Shown here piece after piece: positions 25,448 through 33,646 of a DNA stretch of 35,628 nucleotides. Position 1 is the first letter of the stretch. Every line of letters starts with the position of its first letter. Origin of the DNA: Gammaproteobacteria bacterium. Its GTDB lineage: Bacteria; Pseudomonadota; Gammaproteobacteria; GCA-001735895. The stretch is from contig JAOTYD010000032.1 of NCBI GenBank assembly GCA_029862005.1, positions 1 to 35,628 of the forward strand. Reading direction: 5' to 3'. A program made the position numbers and the translations under genes. Under the pieces are notes generated by a model, which saw nothing but the letters and a program-made list of their open reading frames with translations, made no database searches and was not told the DNA's origin.

Positions 25448-27232
25448 ATGATTCGTTACCAGATTACCAGTCATAAACCGGTCAGCCATTACTTCGACGT
25501 ATCGATTCAAATCGATGCGCCCGATTCGAAGGGTCAGCATTTGCGCCTGCCAAACTGGATTCCGGGTAGTTACATGATTCGAGATTTTGCGCGCAATCTG
25601 CTCGACCTGCGTGCGTTCGCAAAAGACAGTGAGCTCGCGATCGAACAAATCGACAAATCCAACTGGCGTGTGGCTGCCGCGCAGGGAGCCGTGACGATCG
25701 AGTACAAGGTATACGCGAAAGACCTGTCGGTGCGAGCGGCGCACCTCGATCACAGCCATGGCTACTACAATGGCAGCAGCGTGTTTTTCGAGGTTGTAGG
25801 CCAGGGCGATCGGCCCTGCGAGGTATTAATCGAAAAGCCGGGCGCAGATTATTGTGAAGCATGGCAACTTGCGACCTCGCTCAAACGCAAGCAGGCGAAG
25901 CCTTTCGGATTCGGATTATACGAAGCGCTGGATTACGACGACCTGATCGACCACCCGGTCGAGATGGGTACCTTCAGGCGTGTTTCCTTCGATGCCTGCG
26001 GAGTGCCGCACGATATTATTCTGAGCGGTCGCTTCGAATGTGACGAGGCACGCCTCGCGGCCGATTTGAAAACCATCTGCGAACACCATATCCGCTTTTT
26101 CGGCGAGCCGGCGCCGATGGATTACTACCAGTTCCAGGTGATGGTTGTCGGGGAGGGCTATGGCGGGCTCGAACATCGCGCCAGCACCAGCCTGGTCGCG
26201 AGCCGCAACAGCCTGCCAAAGCCCGGGCAAAAGAAAGTAGATGACGATTACCGCGATTTTCTCGGGCTGTGCAGTCACGAGTATTTCCACACCTGGAACG
26301 TCAAGCGGATCAAGCCGGCAGTATATCAACCCTACGCTTTACAGGCCGAGGTTTACACCGATTTGCTATGGGCCTTCGAGGGAATCACGTCGTATTACGA
26401 CGACCTTGCACTGCTGCGTTGCGGCCTGATAGAAGCAGAAAGCTACCTCGAACTGCTCGCGCAGACCATGACCCGGGTGCAGCGTGGACCCGGTCGCTTG
26501 CGTCAGTCAGCGGCAGAATCAAGTTTCAACGCCTGGACCAAATTTTATAAACAGGATGAAAACGCGGCCAACGCGATCGTTAGCTACTATGCCAAGGGTT
26601 GCCTGATAGCGGCCTGCATCGACCTGAAAATACGCGCGCTGACCGGTTCTCAACAAAGCCTCGATGACGTGATGCGCCGCCTGTGGCAGGAATATTGTGA
26701 ACAGGGCAGGGGCGTCGAAACCGATAGCATTCAGCAGTGGGTTAGTACTGTTGCCGGGCAGGATCTCGGACCTTTCGTCGACGAACTGATTTACGGTACC
26801 GGTGAACTACCCCTGGTCGAACTGCTCGAATCGGTCGGCATTGAAGTGTTGCAGCGGGTTGCGCAAAATTCGCAGGATAAGGGCGGCAAAGATGCGGAGG
26901 GTGACTTGCCAGCCGTGGACTTCGGCGCGGTGCTGAAAGATGGCGAGGCCGGGATTTCGATTCAACGTGTTACCGAATCCAGGTCGGCGCAGTGCGCGGG
27001 CCTGTCGGCCGGTGACCAGGTCATTGCGATTGATGGTTTGAAGCTGAACCTGGGTCAACTCGAAAAAAAGCTGCTGCGGGCAAGCCCGGGGGATAGGTGG
27101 CAGGTGCATGCCTTCCGTCGCGATGAACTGCATCAGTTCGATGTCATCCTGCAGGCGGCAGAGGAAAACACCTTCGTCCTGAAAATGACGGATCAGCAGC
27201 AGGATTCGCGGATAGACTGGCTGGCAAGTTAG
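25448..27232 (+). CDS. M61 family metallopeptidase with PDZ domain
   Basis: The 594-residue protein has the zinc motif HEYFH in SHEYFHTWNVKRIKP at about residue 277 and the third-ligand Glu in LLWAFEGITSYYDDL, both as in M61 glycyl aminopeptidases. From about residue 500 a PDZ-like domain follows (GISIQRVTESRSAQCAGLSAGD). The N-terminal part (SHKPVSHYFDVSIQID, LPNWIPGSYMIRDFARN) is the conserved M61 beta domain. No signal peptide is visible, so it is probably cytoplasmic. Its TAG overlaps the GTG start of birA by one base, suggesting co-transcription. Confidence 0.94.
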   Translation: MIRYQITSHKPVSHYFDVSIQIDAPDSKGQHLRLPNWIPGSYMIRDFARNLLDLRAFAKDSELAIEQIDKSNWRVAAAQGAVTIEYKVYAKDLSVRAAHLDHSHGYYNGSSVFFEVVGQGDRPCEVLIEKPGADYCEAWQLATSLKRKQAKPFGFGLYEALDYDDLIDHPVEMGTFRRVSFDACGVPHDIILSGRFECDEARLAADLKTICEHHIRFFGEPAPMDYYQFQVMVVGEGYGGLEHRASTSLVASRNSLPKPGQKKVDDDYRDFLGLCSHEYFHTWNVKRIKPAVYQPYALQAEVYTDLLWAFEGITSYYDDLALLRCGLIEAESYLELLAQTMTRVQRGPGRLRQSAAESSFNAWTKFYKQDENAANAIVSYYAKGCLIAACIDLKIRALTGSQQSLDDVMRRLWQEYCEQGRGVETDSIQQWVSTVAGQDLGPFVDELIYGTGELPLVELLESVGIEVLQRVAQNSQDKGGKDAEGDLPAVDFGAVLKDGEAGISIQRVTESRSAQCAGLSAGDQVIAIDGLKLNLGQLEKKLLRASPGDRWQVHAFRRDELHQFDVILQAAEENTFVLKMTDQQQDSRIDWLAS

Positions 27233-28023
27233 TGCGTGGCAAACCGATCAATGAGTCCGCGGTCAGGCAGGTTGTCGAACGGCACGGCTTCGACTGGCAT
27301 TACCGGGATGAAACCGAGTCCACCAACGCCGACGTGCTACGGTACCACGCCGAACACCAGCGTGACGTTGTCGCTTTCAGCGAGGCGCAGAGTGCGGGGC
27401 GCGGTCGTCGCGGTCGGCAGTGGATGTCACCTTATGCGCGCAATATTTATTGCACCATCGGCATCAGCAAGCGGATTCCCGCGAGCCACCAGGGATTGCT
27501 GAGCATTGTTACCGGCCTGGCCCTGTGCAAGATCCTGCGACAAGACACTGCAGCACCGATTTGCCTGAAGTGGCCGAACGATGTTCTGCACGATGGGCGC
27601 AAGCTAGGCGGTATCCTGATCGAGTCGCGACCGCTCGACGAGCACGATTACTTTTTCGCCATTGGCTTCGGACTGAATGTCTACATGGATCACGACGAGC
27701 TGGCCAGGATTTCTCAACCCGCCACCAGCCTTGAACAGGTTGCCACAAGCCAGCCGGATCGCTCGGAGCTACTCATAAAGTCGATCGAATCGGTGATTGA
27801 ATCAATCCGGGTGTTCGAACCCGACGTGGTACAGGATCTGATCACCGAGTTTGCGCGGTTCGATGCTTTCCATGATCGTCCCGTCGAGGTGGTATCGGGC
27901 GACAATCGTATTAGCGGCATAAATCGTGGAATCACGGAGGGTGGACAGCTGCAGCTTGAAACCGAACAGGGTATCGAGATCCATTCGGCCGCTGAAATAT
28001 CCCTCAGGATTGCTACCGAATGA
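27232..28023 (+). CDS. birA: Biotin-[acetyl-CoA carboxylase] ligase, no DNA-binding domain
   Basis: The 263-residue protein has ETESTNADVLRYHAE, the biotin-binding GRGRRGRQWMSP and KWPNDVLHDGRKLGGILIES, all typical of BirA. Only about 30 residues precede the catalytic domain, so the winged-helix repressor domain of E. coli BirA (321 residues) is missing; this is a ligase-only form. The start is GTG at 27232, sharing a base with the previous stop. The C-terminal domain (GDNRISGINRGITEGGQLQL) is present. It overlaps coaX by 4 bp (ATGA). Confidence 0.94.
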   Translation: MRGKPINESAVRQVVERHGFDWHYRDETESTNADVLRYHAEHQRDVVAFSEAQSAGRGRRGRQWMSPYARNIYCTIGISKRIPASHQGLLSIVTGLALCKILRQDTAAPICLKWPNDVLHDGRKLGGILIESRPLDEHDYFFAIGFGLNVYMDHDELARISQPATSLEQVATSQPDRSELLIKSIESVIESIRVFEPDVVQDLITEFARFDAFHDRPVEVVSGDNRISGINRGITEGGQLQLETEQGIEIHSAAEISLRIATE

Positions 28024-28754
28024 TCCTGCTCGATTGTGGTAACAGCAATCTCAAGGCGCAGCTGCGCCAGGACGGGCAACTGCTGGCCAGCTATAACGGT
28101 TCCTATAAGCCGGATTGGGTGCGACGTTTGAGTCACTGGATGAAAGACCTGCCGGCAACGCATTGTTACCTGACCTCGGTTCTGGACGTGACCCGACAGG
28201 AACTGCTGGAACAGTGCCTGGTAAAGCAGTTTGATAAAGCGGTCACCCGATTCGTATCGGTAGCAGAGGTCTTAGGCGTGAAGAATGCGTACCGGGATCC
28301 TGGACGCCTGGGTGCCGATCGATGGATGGCGTTGATTGCTGCGTCAGAAATGGTTAGTGGAAACGCAATCGTGATAGATGCCGGTAGTGCGATCACGCTG
28401 GACCTGTTGCGTGGGGACGGTCAACACCTGGGCGGTGCAATTCTGCCCGGTATCCATACTTCGCTGGAAGATTTCAAACGCATATTCAGCCATGTCGATT
28501 TTGACGATTCGGCGATTGCCCGAACCGATGAGCCCGGCTGTTCAACCGAGGAGGCGATTCATATAAACTATGCGCACAGTCCAATCGAATTTTTACCCAG
28601 GCTTGTGAACCGCTGGATCAGCCATCTTGATAATGACGCAACCCTGCTGCTTACGGGTGGCGACGCAGCACGGGTGCAGTTCGCACTTGAGCAGCAGAGT
28701 CGCATCGTGCCTGACCTCGTGTTTCGCGGAATGAACAGGCTGGCCAGTCAATGA
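28020..28754 (+). CDS. coaX: Type III pantothenate kinase
   Basis: The 244-residue protein shows the ASKHA-fold motifs of CoaX: LLDCGNSNLKAQL at the N-terminus (phosphate-binding loop), GRLGADRWMALIAA, and VIDAGSAITLDLL with the catalytic Asp. It phosphorylates pantothenate as the first step of coenzyme A synthesis. It overlaps birA (ATGA) and the SPOR gene (ATGA), so three products come from one transcript. The birA-coaX pair is common in gammaproteobacteria. Confidence 0.94.
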   Translation: MILLDCGNSNLKAQLRQDGQLLASYNGSYKPDWVRRLSHWMKDLPATHCYLTSVLDVTRQELLEQCLVKQFDKAVTRFVSVAEVLGVKNAYRDPGRLGADRWMALIAASEMVSGNAIVIDAGSAITLDLLRGDGQHLGGAILPGIHTSLEDFKRIFSHVDFDDSAIARTDEPGCSTEEAIHINYAHSPIEFLPRLVNRWISHLDNDATLLLTGGDAARVQFALEQQSRIVPDLVFRGMNRLASQ

Positions 28755-29524
28755 AGGTTTTTTTCGGCCTGCTGCTGATCGTCAATATCGCGTTTGCAGT
28801 GTTCCAGTGGTTACTGCCTTACGAGCAACTATTTGTCGAAAAGAAAAAAATCCCGGCGGCTGTCGAGTTGCAACTGCTGAGCGAGGCGAATATCGAAATT
28901 GTCAGTGAATCCAGGCGGGTGGCCGAGGCTGAGGCTGAGGCCGAAACCACAGCCACAGCCTCAGCCACGACCAGGGGCAAGGCCAAATCGATGGCCGAAG
29001 TCGAAAAACCAGTTCATATAAGGTCGAAAGTTCTCGTGGTCGAGGATACCAGCGACAAGCGGATCTGCTATACCATCGGACCGTTCAAGGACAAGGAACG
29101 CGCGACCGAAATTAATGGACGCTACAGCAGCAAACGTGCCGACACGTCACTGAAGTCCAGCCTGCAAAGAGATTACCAGGGTGTCATGGTTTATATAGAC
29201 GGCCATAAAACCCGCGAGGAGGCTGTCAGAACCGCCAACAGGCTTGCCGCGAAAGGGATCCGGGACCACATCATTGTGAATAACCCGGATAGTCCTAACC
29301 TTCTTTCGCTGGGTGTGTTCGGACTCAAGAAAAATGCCGACAAGCTCAGGGATAGAGTTGTAAAACTGGGTTTCAGGGCTAAATCCGAAGCGCGTTACCG
29401 CGAGCGCACTATTTTCTGGCTTTATGCCGAGCAGTCGAGCGAGAGCGAATACCTGCAGTTACTCGACGATGCCGATTTCGATACCGGTATCAGCCAGACA
29501 CCGACCGAGTGCTTGCCAACCTAG
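28751..29524 (+). CDS. SPOR-domain membrane-anchored protein
   Basis: The protein is 257 residues. The N-terminal helix (KVFFGLLLIVNIAFAVFQWLL) is an uncleaved anchor. Next comes a low-complexity Ala/Glu/Thr stretch made of short repeated codons (about residues 58-75), then a SPOR-like region: CYTIGPFKDKERATEING and later VMVYIDGHKTREEAVRTANRLAAKG. SPOR domains bind septal peptidoglycan. It is the last gene of the M61-birA-coaX unit, just before tRNA-Thr. A second SPOR-like repeat (SLGVFGLKKNADKLRDRVVKLG) follows near residue 195. Confidence 0.87.
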   Translation: MKVFFGLLLIVNIAFAVFQWLLPYEQLFVEKKKIPAAVELQLLSEANIEIVSESRRVAEAEAEAETTATASATTRGKAKSMAEVEKPVHIRSKVLVVEDTSDKRICYTIGPFKDKERATEINGRYSSKRADTSLKSSLQRDYQGVMVYIDGHKTREEAVRTANRLAAKGIRDHIIVNNPDSPNLLSLGVFGLKKNADKLRDRVVKLGFRAKSEARYRERTIFWLYAEQSSESEYLQLLDDADFDTGISQTPTECLPT

Positions 29525-29570
29525 GGTAAACGCAATAAAATTCGCGCCCTTGGACAGGTCAGCATAAGGC

Positions 29571-29599
29571 CTGACAACGGCCGCATTGGCCATTATATG
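29571..29599 (+). promoter_or_regulatory. Promoter of the tRNA-Thr gene
   Basis: CTGACA (-35, 29571-29576; five of six bases match), a 17-base spacer, and TATATG (-10, 29594-29599). The tRNA starts 10 bases after the -10 box, leaving only a few leader bases. The spacing and strength suit a stable-RNA promoter. Confidence 0.6.
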
Positions 29600-29609
29600 A
29601 AATGAAATT

Positions 29610-29685
<76 letters not shown>

Positions 29686-29718
29686 TTTTTCTCAGTTCAA
29701 TCAATTGCTTAAACCCTT

Positions 29719-29745
29719 CCTCGATACAATCAGTTTCGAGGTTTT
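29719..29745 (+). terminator. Candidate intrinsic terminator after tRNA-Thr
   Basis: CCTCGA (29719-29724) pairs with TCGAGG (29736-29741) across an 11-base loop, followed by TTTT. It lies 33 bases after the tRNA and would end that transcript. The stem is short. Confidence 0.45.
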
Positions 29746-29767
29746 ATGAAATTATGAAAATTTTATG

Positions 29768-29819
29768 AAAAAAATCCGCTAAGTTATTAATTTAAACCTG
29801 CACTAAAGGTGGCGGATTT
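29768..29819 (-). terminator. Candidate minus-strand terminator (long inverted repeat)
   Basis: AAATCCGC (29772-29779) and GCGGATTT (29812-29819) are a perfect 8-bp inverted repeat separated by 32 bases. Read leftward, the stem runs into seven T residues at 29774-29768. It could end leftward transcription entering the accessory region, or be an element end. Confidence 0.4.
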
Positions 29820-29854
29820 GAGCTGTCGAAATAATCCCGGTGCAATGTGATGGT

Positions 29855-29930
29855 GGCCGAGTTATTTCTAAAAAGCGGACGCTCGAGATTCGATTGCCAG
29901 CGGCAGAAACCGACCCACAACAGACGCTCA
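29855..29930 (+). repeat. Dispersed repeat, copy A (partial)
   Basis: It shares CGGACGCTC, then TTCGATT, and CGACCCA with GACGCTC, with the tail of copy E, in the same orientation. It lacks the leading GTCCGCTT module. A nonsense minus-strand frame across it is not a gene. Confidence 0.5.
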
Positions 29931-30023
29931 ATGTGAGCCTGGCGAGTGGAAAAGACCTTTTGCATGCGCTTGTTAGAGTGCTTTAGTGATGTTCGCATGA
30001 GTCACCGCGTCTGATACTTTTGA

Positions 30024-30231
30024 TTATTTCCCCGGGAAGGAGCCAATTGTCCTTGAGCGATACCTGAACGATTCACCGATCAGGAAACGCCTGTTGGTGC
30101 CGCCGCTGCCGCTGGTTATACTGTCGTAACGATAATTCTGGTAGTCGCCGATGTCGGGAAAGGTCACCGTCTGGCTCGAGGAAATGGGTCTCGACCAATA
30201 TCTGTTGATTTGTACGCCCGATTGACCCAGT
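30024..30231 (-). pseudogene. C-terminal remnant of an unrecognised protein
   Basis: A frame on the minus strand is open for about 65 codons with strong G/C third positions, unlike its surroundings. It reads, in part, FPDIGDYQNYRYDSITSG and FLIGESFRYRSRTIGSFPGK before TAA at 30024-30026. It has no start codon: upstream it is closed by a stop and no ATG, GTG or TTG fits. The Tyr/Gly/Ser-rich pattern looks like the end of a secreted or outer-membrane protein, but I recognise no family. It is most likely a decayed gene. Confidence 0.35.
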
Positions 30232-30392
30232 TAAGCACTAATTTGCATTGAATAATTGATCCAGGCAAAGACTTAGAATTCGATTCGAGATCAGATGCTT
30301 GGCTTATGCTGAGTGGGTCAATACCAATTACAACTGATGGATCAATATTGGACGCAAATAAACACAGACAAAAAACGGTGTTCATCGCTGGG

Positions 30393-30422
30393 TTGGCAAA
30401 ATATGCGCACAGGCACTATTTT
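30393..30422 (+). promoter_or_regulatory. Candidate promoter for leader peptide and ApaH-like gene
   Basis: TTGGCA (30393-30398), an 18-base spacer, and TATTTT (30417-30422). It lies about 20 bp before the leader peptide start and 97 bp before the phosphatase gene. Confidence 0.35.
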
Positions 30423-30442
30423 GCATATCAGGAGATCCACAC

Positions 30443-30496
30443 ATGCTAAAAGTCGGCAAATACATGACTTGCTGCTGTGTTTCATGTGATTACTAG
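30443..30496 (+). CDS. 17-residue Cys-rich leader peptide candidate
   Basis: An ATG with AGGAG eight bases upstream opens a 17-codon frame ending TAG at 30494-30496, 23 bases before the ApaH-like ATG. The peptide is MLKVGKYMTCCCVSCDY: four Cys in six positions. The ApaH-like gene itself has no clear ribosome site, so translation of this peptide could govern it by coupling or attenuation. It is very short and may be chance, but the ribosome site is among the better ones in the accessory region. Confidence 0.35.
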   Translation: MLKVGKYMTCCCVSCDY

Positions 30497-30519
30497 TTGA
30501 CCAATATCTGATTCACTGT

Positions 30520-31443
30520 ATGGGTTACAAGAGAAAATTAAAAACACTTGAGCAACACCTTGATACGCTTGAGGATCTGGTAGAAGAGAAGTTCCTGCCA
30601 CCAGTTGGCCCCAAGATAAGTTTTGCGATTGGTGATATACAGGGCTGTTTTGATGAACTCAGAATACTACTGGATAAAATTGAATTCGATCCCGACAAGC
30701 ATAATTTATGGTTTGCCGGCGATCTGGTTAATAGAGGACCCAATTCACTTCAAGTTTTACGTTTTGTGAAGGCGCTGGGTGATAGCTCGATTACGGTATT
30801 GGGTAATCATGACTTACAGCTATTGGCCTCGGCCGAAGGTTTTTTACAACCGCGGCAAAGAGATACCATTTCCGGAATGCTGGAAGCGCCGGATATTGGC
30901 GAGTTACTAGAATGGCTCAGGTTCCGGCCCCTGATGCATTACGATGCATCCCTGAATTACATGATGGCTCATGCCGGTATTTATCCTAAATGGGACCTTG
31001 AACAGGCACAAGCCTGTGCGCGCGAACTGGAAACGGCGTTGCAGGGCGAGCACTATCGAGATTTTCTTGCACAGATGTCGAGCTGGAATAAACCCAGAAA
31101 ATGGAACCCCGGCTTGCAGGGCATGGAGCGACTGAGTTTCATCAGCAACTGTTTTACGGAAATGCGTTATTGTGATAGCAAGGGTAGAATTCGTTTAAAT
31201 GTGGGGAGCAAAGAGGCGCAAAAAAGAGGCTTTGTGCCCTGGTATGAAGTACCCAAACGAGCGTTAAAGAAAACCCCCATAATTTTCGGGCACTGGGCGT
31301 CTTTATCTTCTCGCAAGGTTAAGTCCAAGCATGTGTTTTCTTTGGATAATGGTTGTGTCTACGGGGGTAAGTTGACTGCCATACGTTTGCAGGATAGAAG
31401 TTATATTAATGTGCGCTGCCTGGATGCCAAAGCATATAGTTAA
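30520..31443 (+). CDS. apaH: Symmetrical ApaH-like diadenosine tetraphosphatase
   Basis: The 307-residue protein has every metallophosphatase motif: GDIQGC (near residue 38), GDLVNRGP, GNHD, HAGIYPKW and FGHWASL. By family it hydrolyses Ap4A to two ADP, removing a stress-linked nucleotide. It carries about 32 extra N-terminal residues (charged, coiled-coil-like TLEQHLDTLEDLVEEKF) before the usual start of ApaH (about 280 residues), so either a longer form or a mis-set start; no internal ATG fits better. It lies in the repeat-punctuated region with no ksgA/apaG neighbours, unlike the normal apaG-apaH context, which suggests a relocated or extra copy. Confidence 0.9.
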   Translation: MGYKRKLKTLEQHLDTLEDLVEEKFLPPVGPKISFAIGDIQGCFDELRILLDKIEFDPDKHNLWFAGDLVNRGPNSLQVLRFVKALGDSSITVLGNHDLQLLASAEGFLQPRQRDTISGMLEAPDIGELLEWLRFRPLMHYDASLNYMMAHAGIYPKWDLEQAQACARELETALQGEHYRDFLAQMSSWNKPRKWNPGLQGMERLSFISNCFTEMRYCDSKGRIRLNVGSKEAQKRGFVPWYEVPKRALKKTPIIFGHWASLSSRKVKSKHVFSLDNGCVYGGKLTAIRLQDRSYINVRCLDAKAYS

Positions 31444-31508
31444 TGCGACACATCTGGAAAATATAGCATTGCTTCGATTAAGTGATCAATGCCAGCCCAG
31501 CAACAAGG

Positions 31509-31612
31509 GCGTCCGCTTATGGCCGAAGATTGCCTCCTGCCTGGGCTTTGTGAGGGTCTGCTTACGAGAAAATGGACGCAAAAACACGTTGAGCCAGCGA
31601 CGGTAAACGAAC
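31509..31612 (+). repeat. Dispersed repeat, copy B
   Basis: It begins GCGTCCGCTTATGGCCGAAG, continues through a second GTCTGCTTACGAGAAAA module and GGACGC, and ends near GTAAACGAAC. By hand count it matches copy C at about 51 of 62 positions over the first part. GCGTCC at the front and GGACGC further in form an inverted pair. It begins 65 bases after the ApaH-like stop. Confidence 0.7.
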
Positions 31613-31688
31613 TAAAAAACCTTCATCCGAAAGCAAATTTGATGTGTATCAGTATGAGATAGCGACTCCCATGATCACATAGTACTCG

Positions 31689-32651
31689 ATGCGGATTTTA
31701 CAAATACTGAATCTACTTTTGTTAATTGTTCCTCTTTCCGGCTGTTGGACTTTAGGCGTAAGCAAAGATGCAGCTCCTGGGCAGATTGGTGACACTGATT
31801 TATTGGATTCTTTAATTGGGCAGAAACGGGAGAATGTCATAAGAGAGTTAGGGCTGCCTGGCGAATTACTATCGGATGGCGACAAGCAATTCATGATGTA
31901 TTCGGCCCGGGGTACGGGAACTGATATGTTAATGATTGTTTGGATTCCAATTCCAGTAGCAACAGCATCGTCCGATATTTTACACTGCCTTAGGATCGAG
32001 CTTGATTCTGATAATCTAGTTAAAGACCATCGAATTAAATCCAAGGCGGTGGATATGTTGGTTCTCTTTAATGATGTCGAGTTAAATTCAAATTGCCGAG
32101 AGGTATTTTGGAGCAAGAGGGAGTTAAAAAAACTAGAAATAACGAGGGACCGCACGCCAGAGTGGTTGGAAGTTGTACGACAAGAGAAAGAGATTGAGAA
32201 ACAACGGCAAGAGCAAGAACGTCGACAACAAGAGGAGGAACATCGACAACAAATGGAGGAATTTCTTCGGCAAGCTAAAAAAGGAAACGCCGATGCACAG
32301 TTAGCTCTATTTAGAGAGCTTCATAAGATACAACCTGAGGTGGGGCTTACATGGCTTTGCAGATCTGCCGACTCAGGAAACCAGCAAGCAAGGGTTATTT
32401 TAGCCAATTTATTAGCATATGGTAGACATGCTTGGATTAAGCAGGACATCGTCGAGCGTAACTATATACTAGCCTACGTATGGCATGGACTATCTGAGCA
32501 ATATGATCACGAGGATTTGCAATTCTTCGCTGACCGATACCTCACTTCGGAGGAGAAATTACATGCAGAAAAAATGCTAAAAGAATGGCAACCAGGCAAT
32601 TGCGAGAGGCAGCTGGGATTAGAGGGGGATCAGCTGAGAAACATAAATTGA
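31689..32651 (+). CDS. Lipoprotein with BamE-like domain, coiled coil and Sel1-like repeats
   Basis: The 320-residue protein has a signal peptide and lipobox (IVPLSGC; lipidated Cys at about residue 19). Residues about 38-110 have the SmpA/OmlA (BamE-like) pattern (LIGQKRENVIRELGLPGE). A Glu/Gln/Arg-rich coiled coil follows (about 165-195: KEIEKQRQEQERRQQEEEHR), then Sel1-like repeats (NADAQLALFRELHK, WLCRSADSGNQQARVILANL). The order of these three parts in one lipoprotein is unusual. Base composition is AT-rich relative to regions 2-5. No ribosome site is clear. Function unknown; probably outer-membrane associated. Confidence 0.78.
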   Translation: MRILQILNLLLLIVPLSGCWTLGVSKDAAPGQIGDTDLLDSLIGQKRENVIRELGLPGELLSDGDKQFMMYSARGTGTDMLMIVWIPIPVATASSDILHCLRIELDSDNLVKDHRIKSKAVDMLVLFNDVELNSNCREVFWSKRELKKLEITRDRTPEWLEVVRQEKEIEKQRQEQERRQQEEEHRQQMEEFLRQAKKGNADAQLALFRELHKIQPEVGLTWLCRSADSGNQQARVILANLLAYGRHAWIKQDIVERNYILAYVWHGLSEQYDHEDLQFFADRYLTSEEKLHAEKMLKEWQPGNCERQLGLEGDQLRNIN

Positions 32652-32771
32652 ACGTCCGTTATTGGCCGAAGATTGCCGCCTACCAGGGCTTGACGAGGGT
32701 CCGCTTACGAGAAAGCTGTCGCTCAAAATCAATGCATCAGCGGCGATTTACAGCCCAAAGCGAATGCTCAT
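32651..32771 (+). repeat. Dispersed repeat, copy C (most complete)
   Basis: It begins at the final base of the lipoprotein stop codon. It has GTCCGTTATTGGCCGAAGAT, GTCCGCTTACGAGAAAG, CGCTC, then AGCGGC and GCCCAAAGCG with GCTC. A 64-residue open frame across it is only the repeat translated. Confidence 0.7.
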
Positions 32772-32804
32772 TTGGTTAAGAATTCTTACGATACTCGGAT
32801 AAAA

Positions 32805-32846
32805 AACTTCGCGAAGTTCAGTCAGTTTTCCGCAAATAGGTATACT
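32805..32846 (+). promoter_or_regulatory. Perfect 14-bp palindrome and -10 box before the PsiE-like gene
   Basis: AACTTCGCGAAGTT (32805-32818) is a perfect palindrome. It ends where a -35 box would lie for the TATACT -10 at 32841-32846. A related half-site, GAAGTTAC, lies just after the -10. A repressor binding here would control the PsiE-like gene, 68 bp downstream. Confidence 0.45.
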
Positions 32847-32913
32847 GTTCCGAAGTTACGGTACAAAGACAGGCTGCGTCCATTTTTTTTCAAACCTATC
32901 TGGGATTTGCATC

Positions 32914-33378
32914 ATGACCAAACAACAGAAAACCACGATGCTCGATGAAAAGCTCCATAAAGTGACTGATCCGCTCGGTAACCTGATGGTCGACTTGTTT
33001 CACTACGTCGCACTGTTCGCGATCGGTGGCACTATCGTCTGGTCGGCAGTGGCCGCGTTCGCCCTCATGGTCGAACAGGGGAGCGCTTCGATCCAGGATA
33101 TCCTGTTGCTATTCATATACCTTGAGCTTGGTGCCATGGTAGGCATTTATTTCAAGACCAACCATATGCCGACCCGGTTCCTGATTTACGTAGGCATCAC
33201 GGTATTGACACGCATGCTGATCGGCGACATAGAGTCGCACCACGAGCCCGGCATTGGCATCGTTTATATCACCGGTTCGATCCTGCTGCTCGCGGCCGCC
33301 AACCTAGTCGTTCGATTCGGCTCACACCGCTACCCGTCGTCGATTCCGGGATTAGAGCAATCAGCCAAAGAAACGTGA
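32914..33378 (+). CDS. PsiE-family inner-membrane protein
   Basis: The 154-residue protein has four hydrophobic segments and the family signature LLLFIYLELGAMVGIYFKTN followed by MPTRFLIYVGITVLTRMLIGD. PsiE was named as phosphate-starvation-inducible in E. coli, but its activity is not known. Ribosome site is weak. G/C content and codon use resemble the core regions more than the lipoprotein gene, so it may be of separate origin. It lies between repeat copies C and D. Confidence 0.88.
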   Translation: MTKQQKTTMLDEKLHKVTDPLGNLMVDLFHYVALFAIGGTIVWSAVAAFALMVEQGSASIQDILLLFIYLELGAMVGIYFKTNHMPTRFLIYVGITVLTRMLIGDIESHHEPGIGIVYITGSILLLAAANLVVRFGSHRYPSSIPGLEQSAKET

Positions 33379-33533
33379 ATTGGATCTACCAACTTTTTGA
33401 AATAAAGTTTGGAAAGTAAAAAGTCCGATACCCTTGAATCCATATTGCGCCGTCAATTTCTGGTATCAATCGCTTATCGTAAAGTCGATTATTTTATGAT
33501 TGGTAGACACATCTGAGTTGCTGGGACTAACCG

Positions 33534-33639
33534 AATGACGGCTCTTGACCGAAGGTAGCCACCTACCATGACTCGATGAGCGTCAGCTTACGAGAAAACA
33601 GACGCTTAACATTCAAAATTGAGCAGCGGCAAACGAACC
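33534..33639 (+). repeat. Dispersed repeat, copy D (diverged)
   Basis: By hand count about 47 of 63 positions match copy C, with CTTGACCGAAGGTAGCCACC and the best-kept part CAGCTTACGAGAAAACAGAC. The tail GAGCAGCGGCAAACGAACC matches copy B. It ends eight bases before the stop of the leftward cyclase gene. Confidence 0.6.
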
Positions 33640-33646
33640 AAATAGA

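Noticed and set aside
30164-30385. 73-residue minus-strand frame as a gene
   Set aside because: No family, no ribosome site, and it overlaps the better coding-like remnant in another frame.
31409-31606. Small open frames at 31409-31606 and 32585-32779 as genes with a shared peptide motif
   Set aside because: Their shared WPKIA and RVxLRE peptides are just the nucleotide repeats B and C translated in the same frame.
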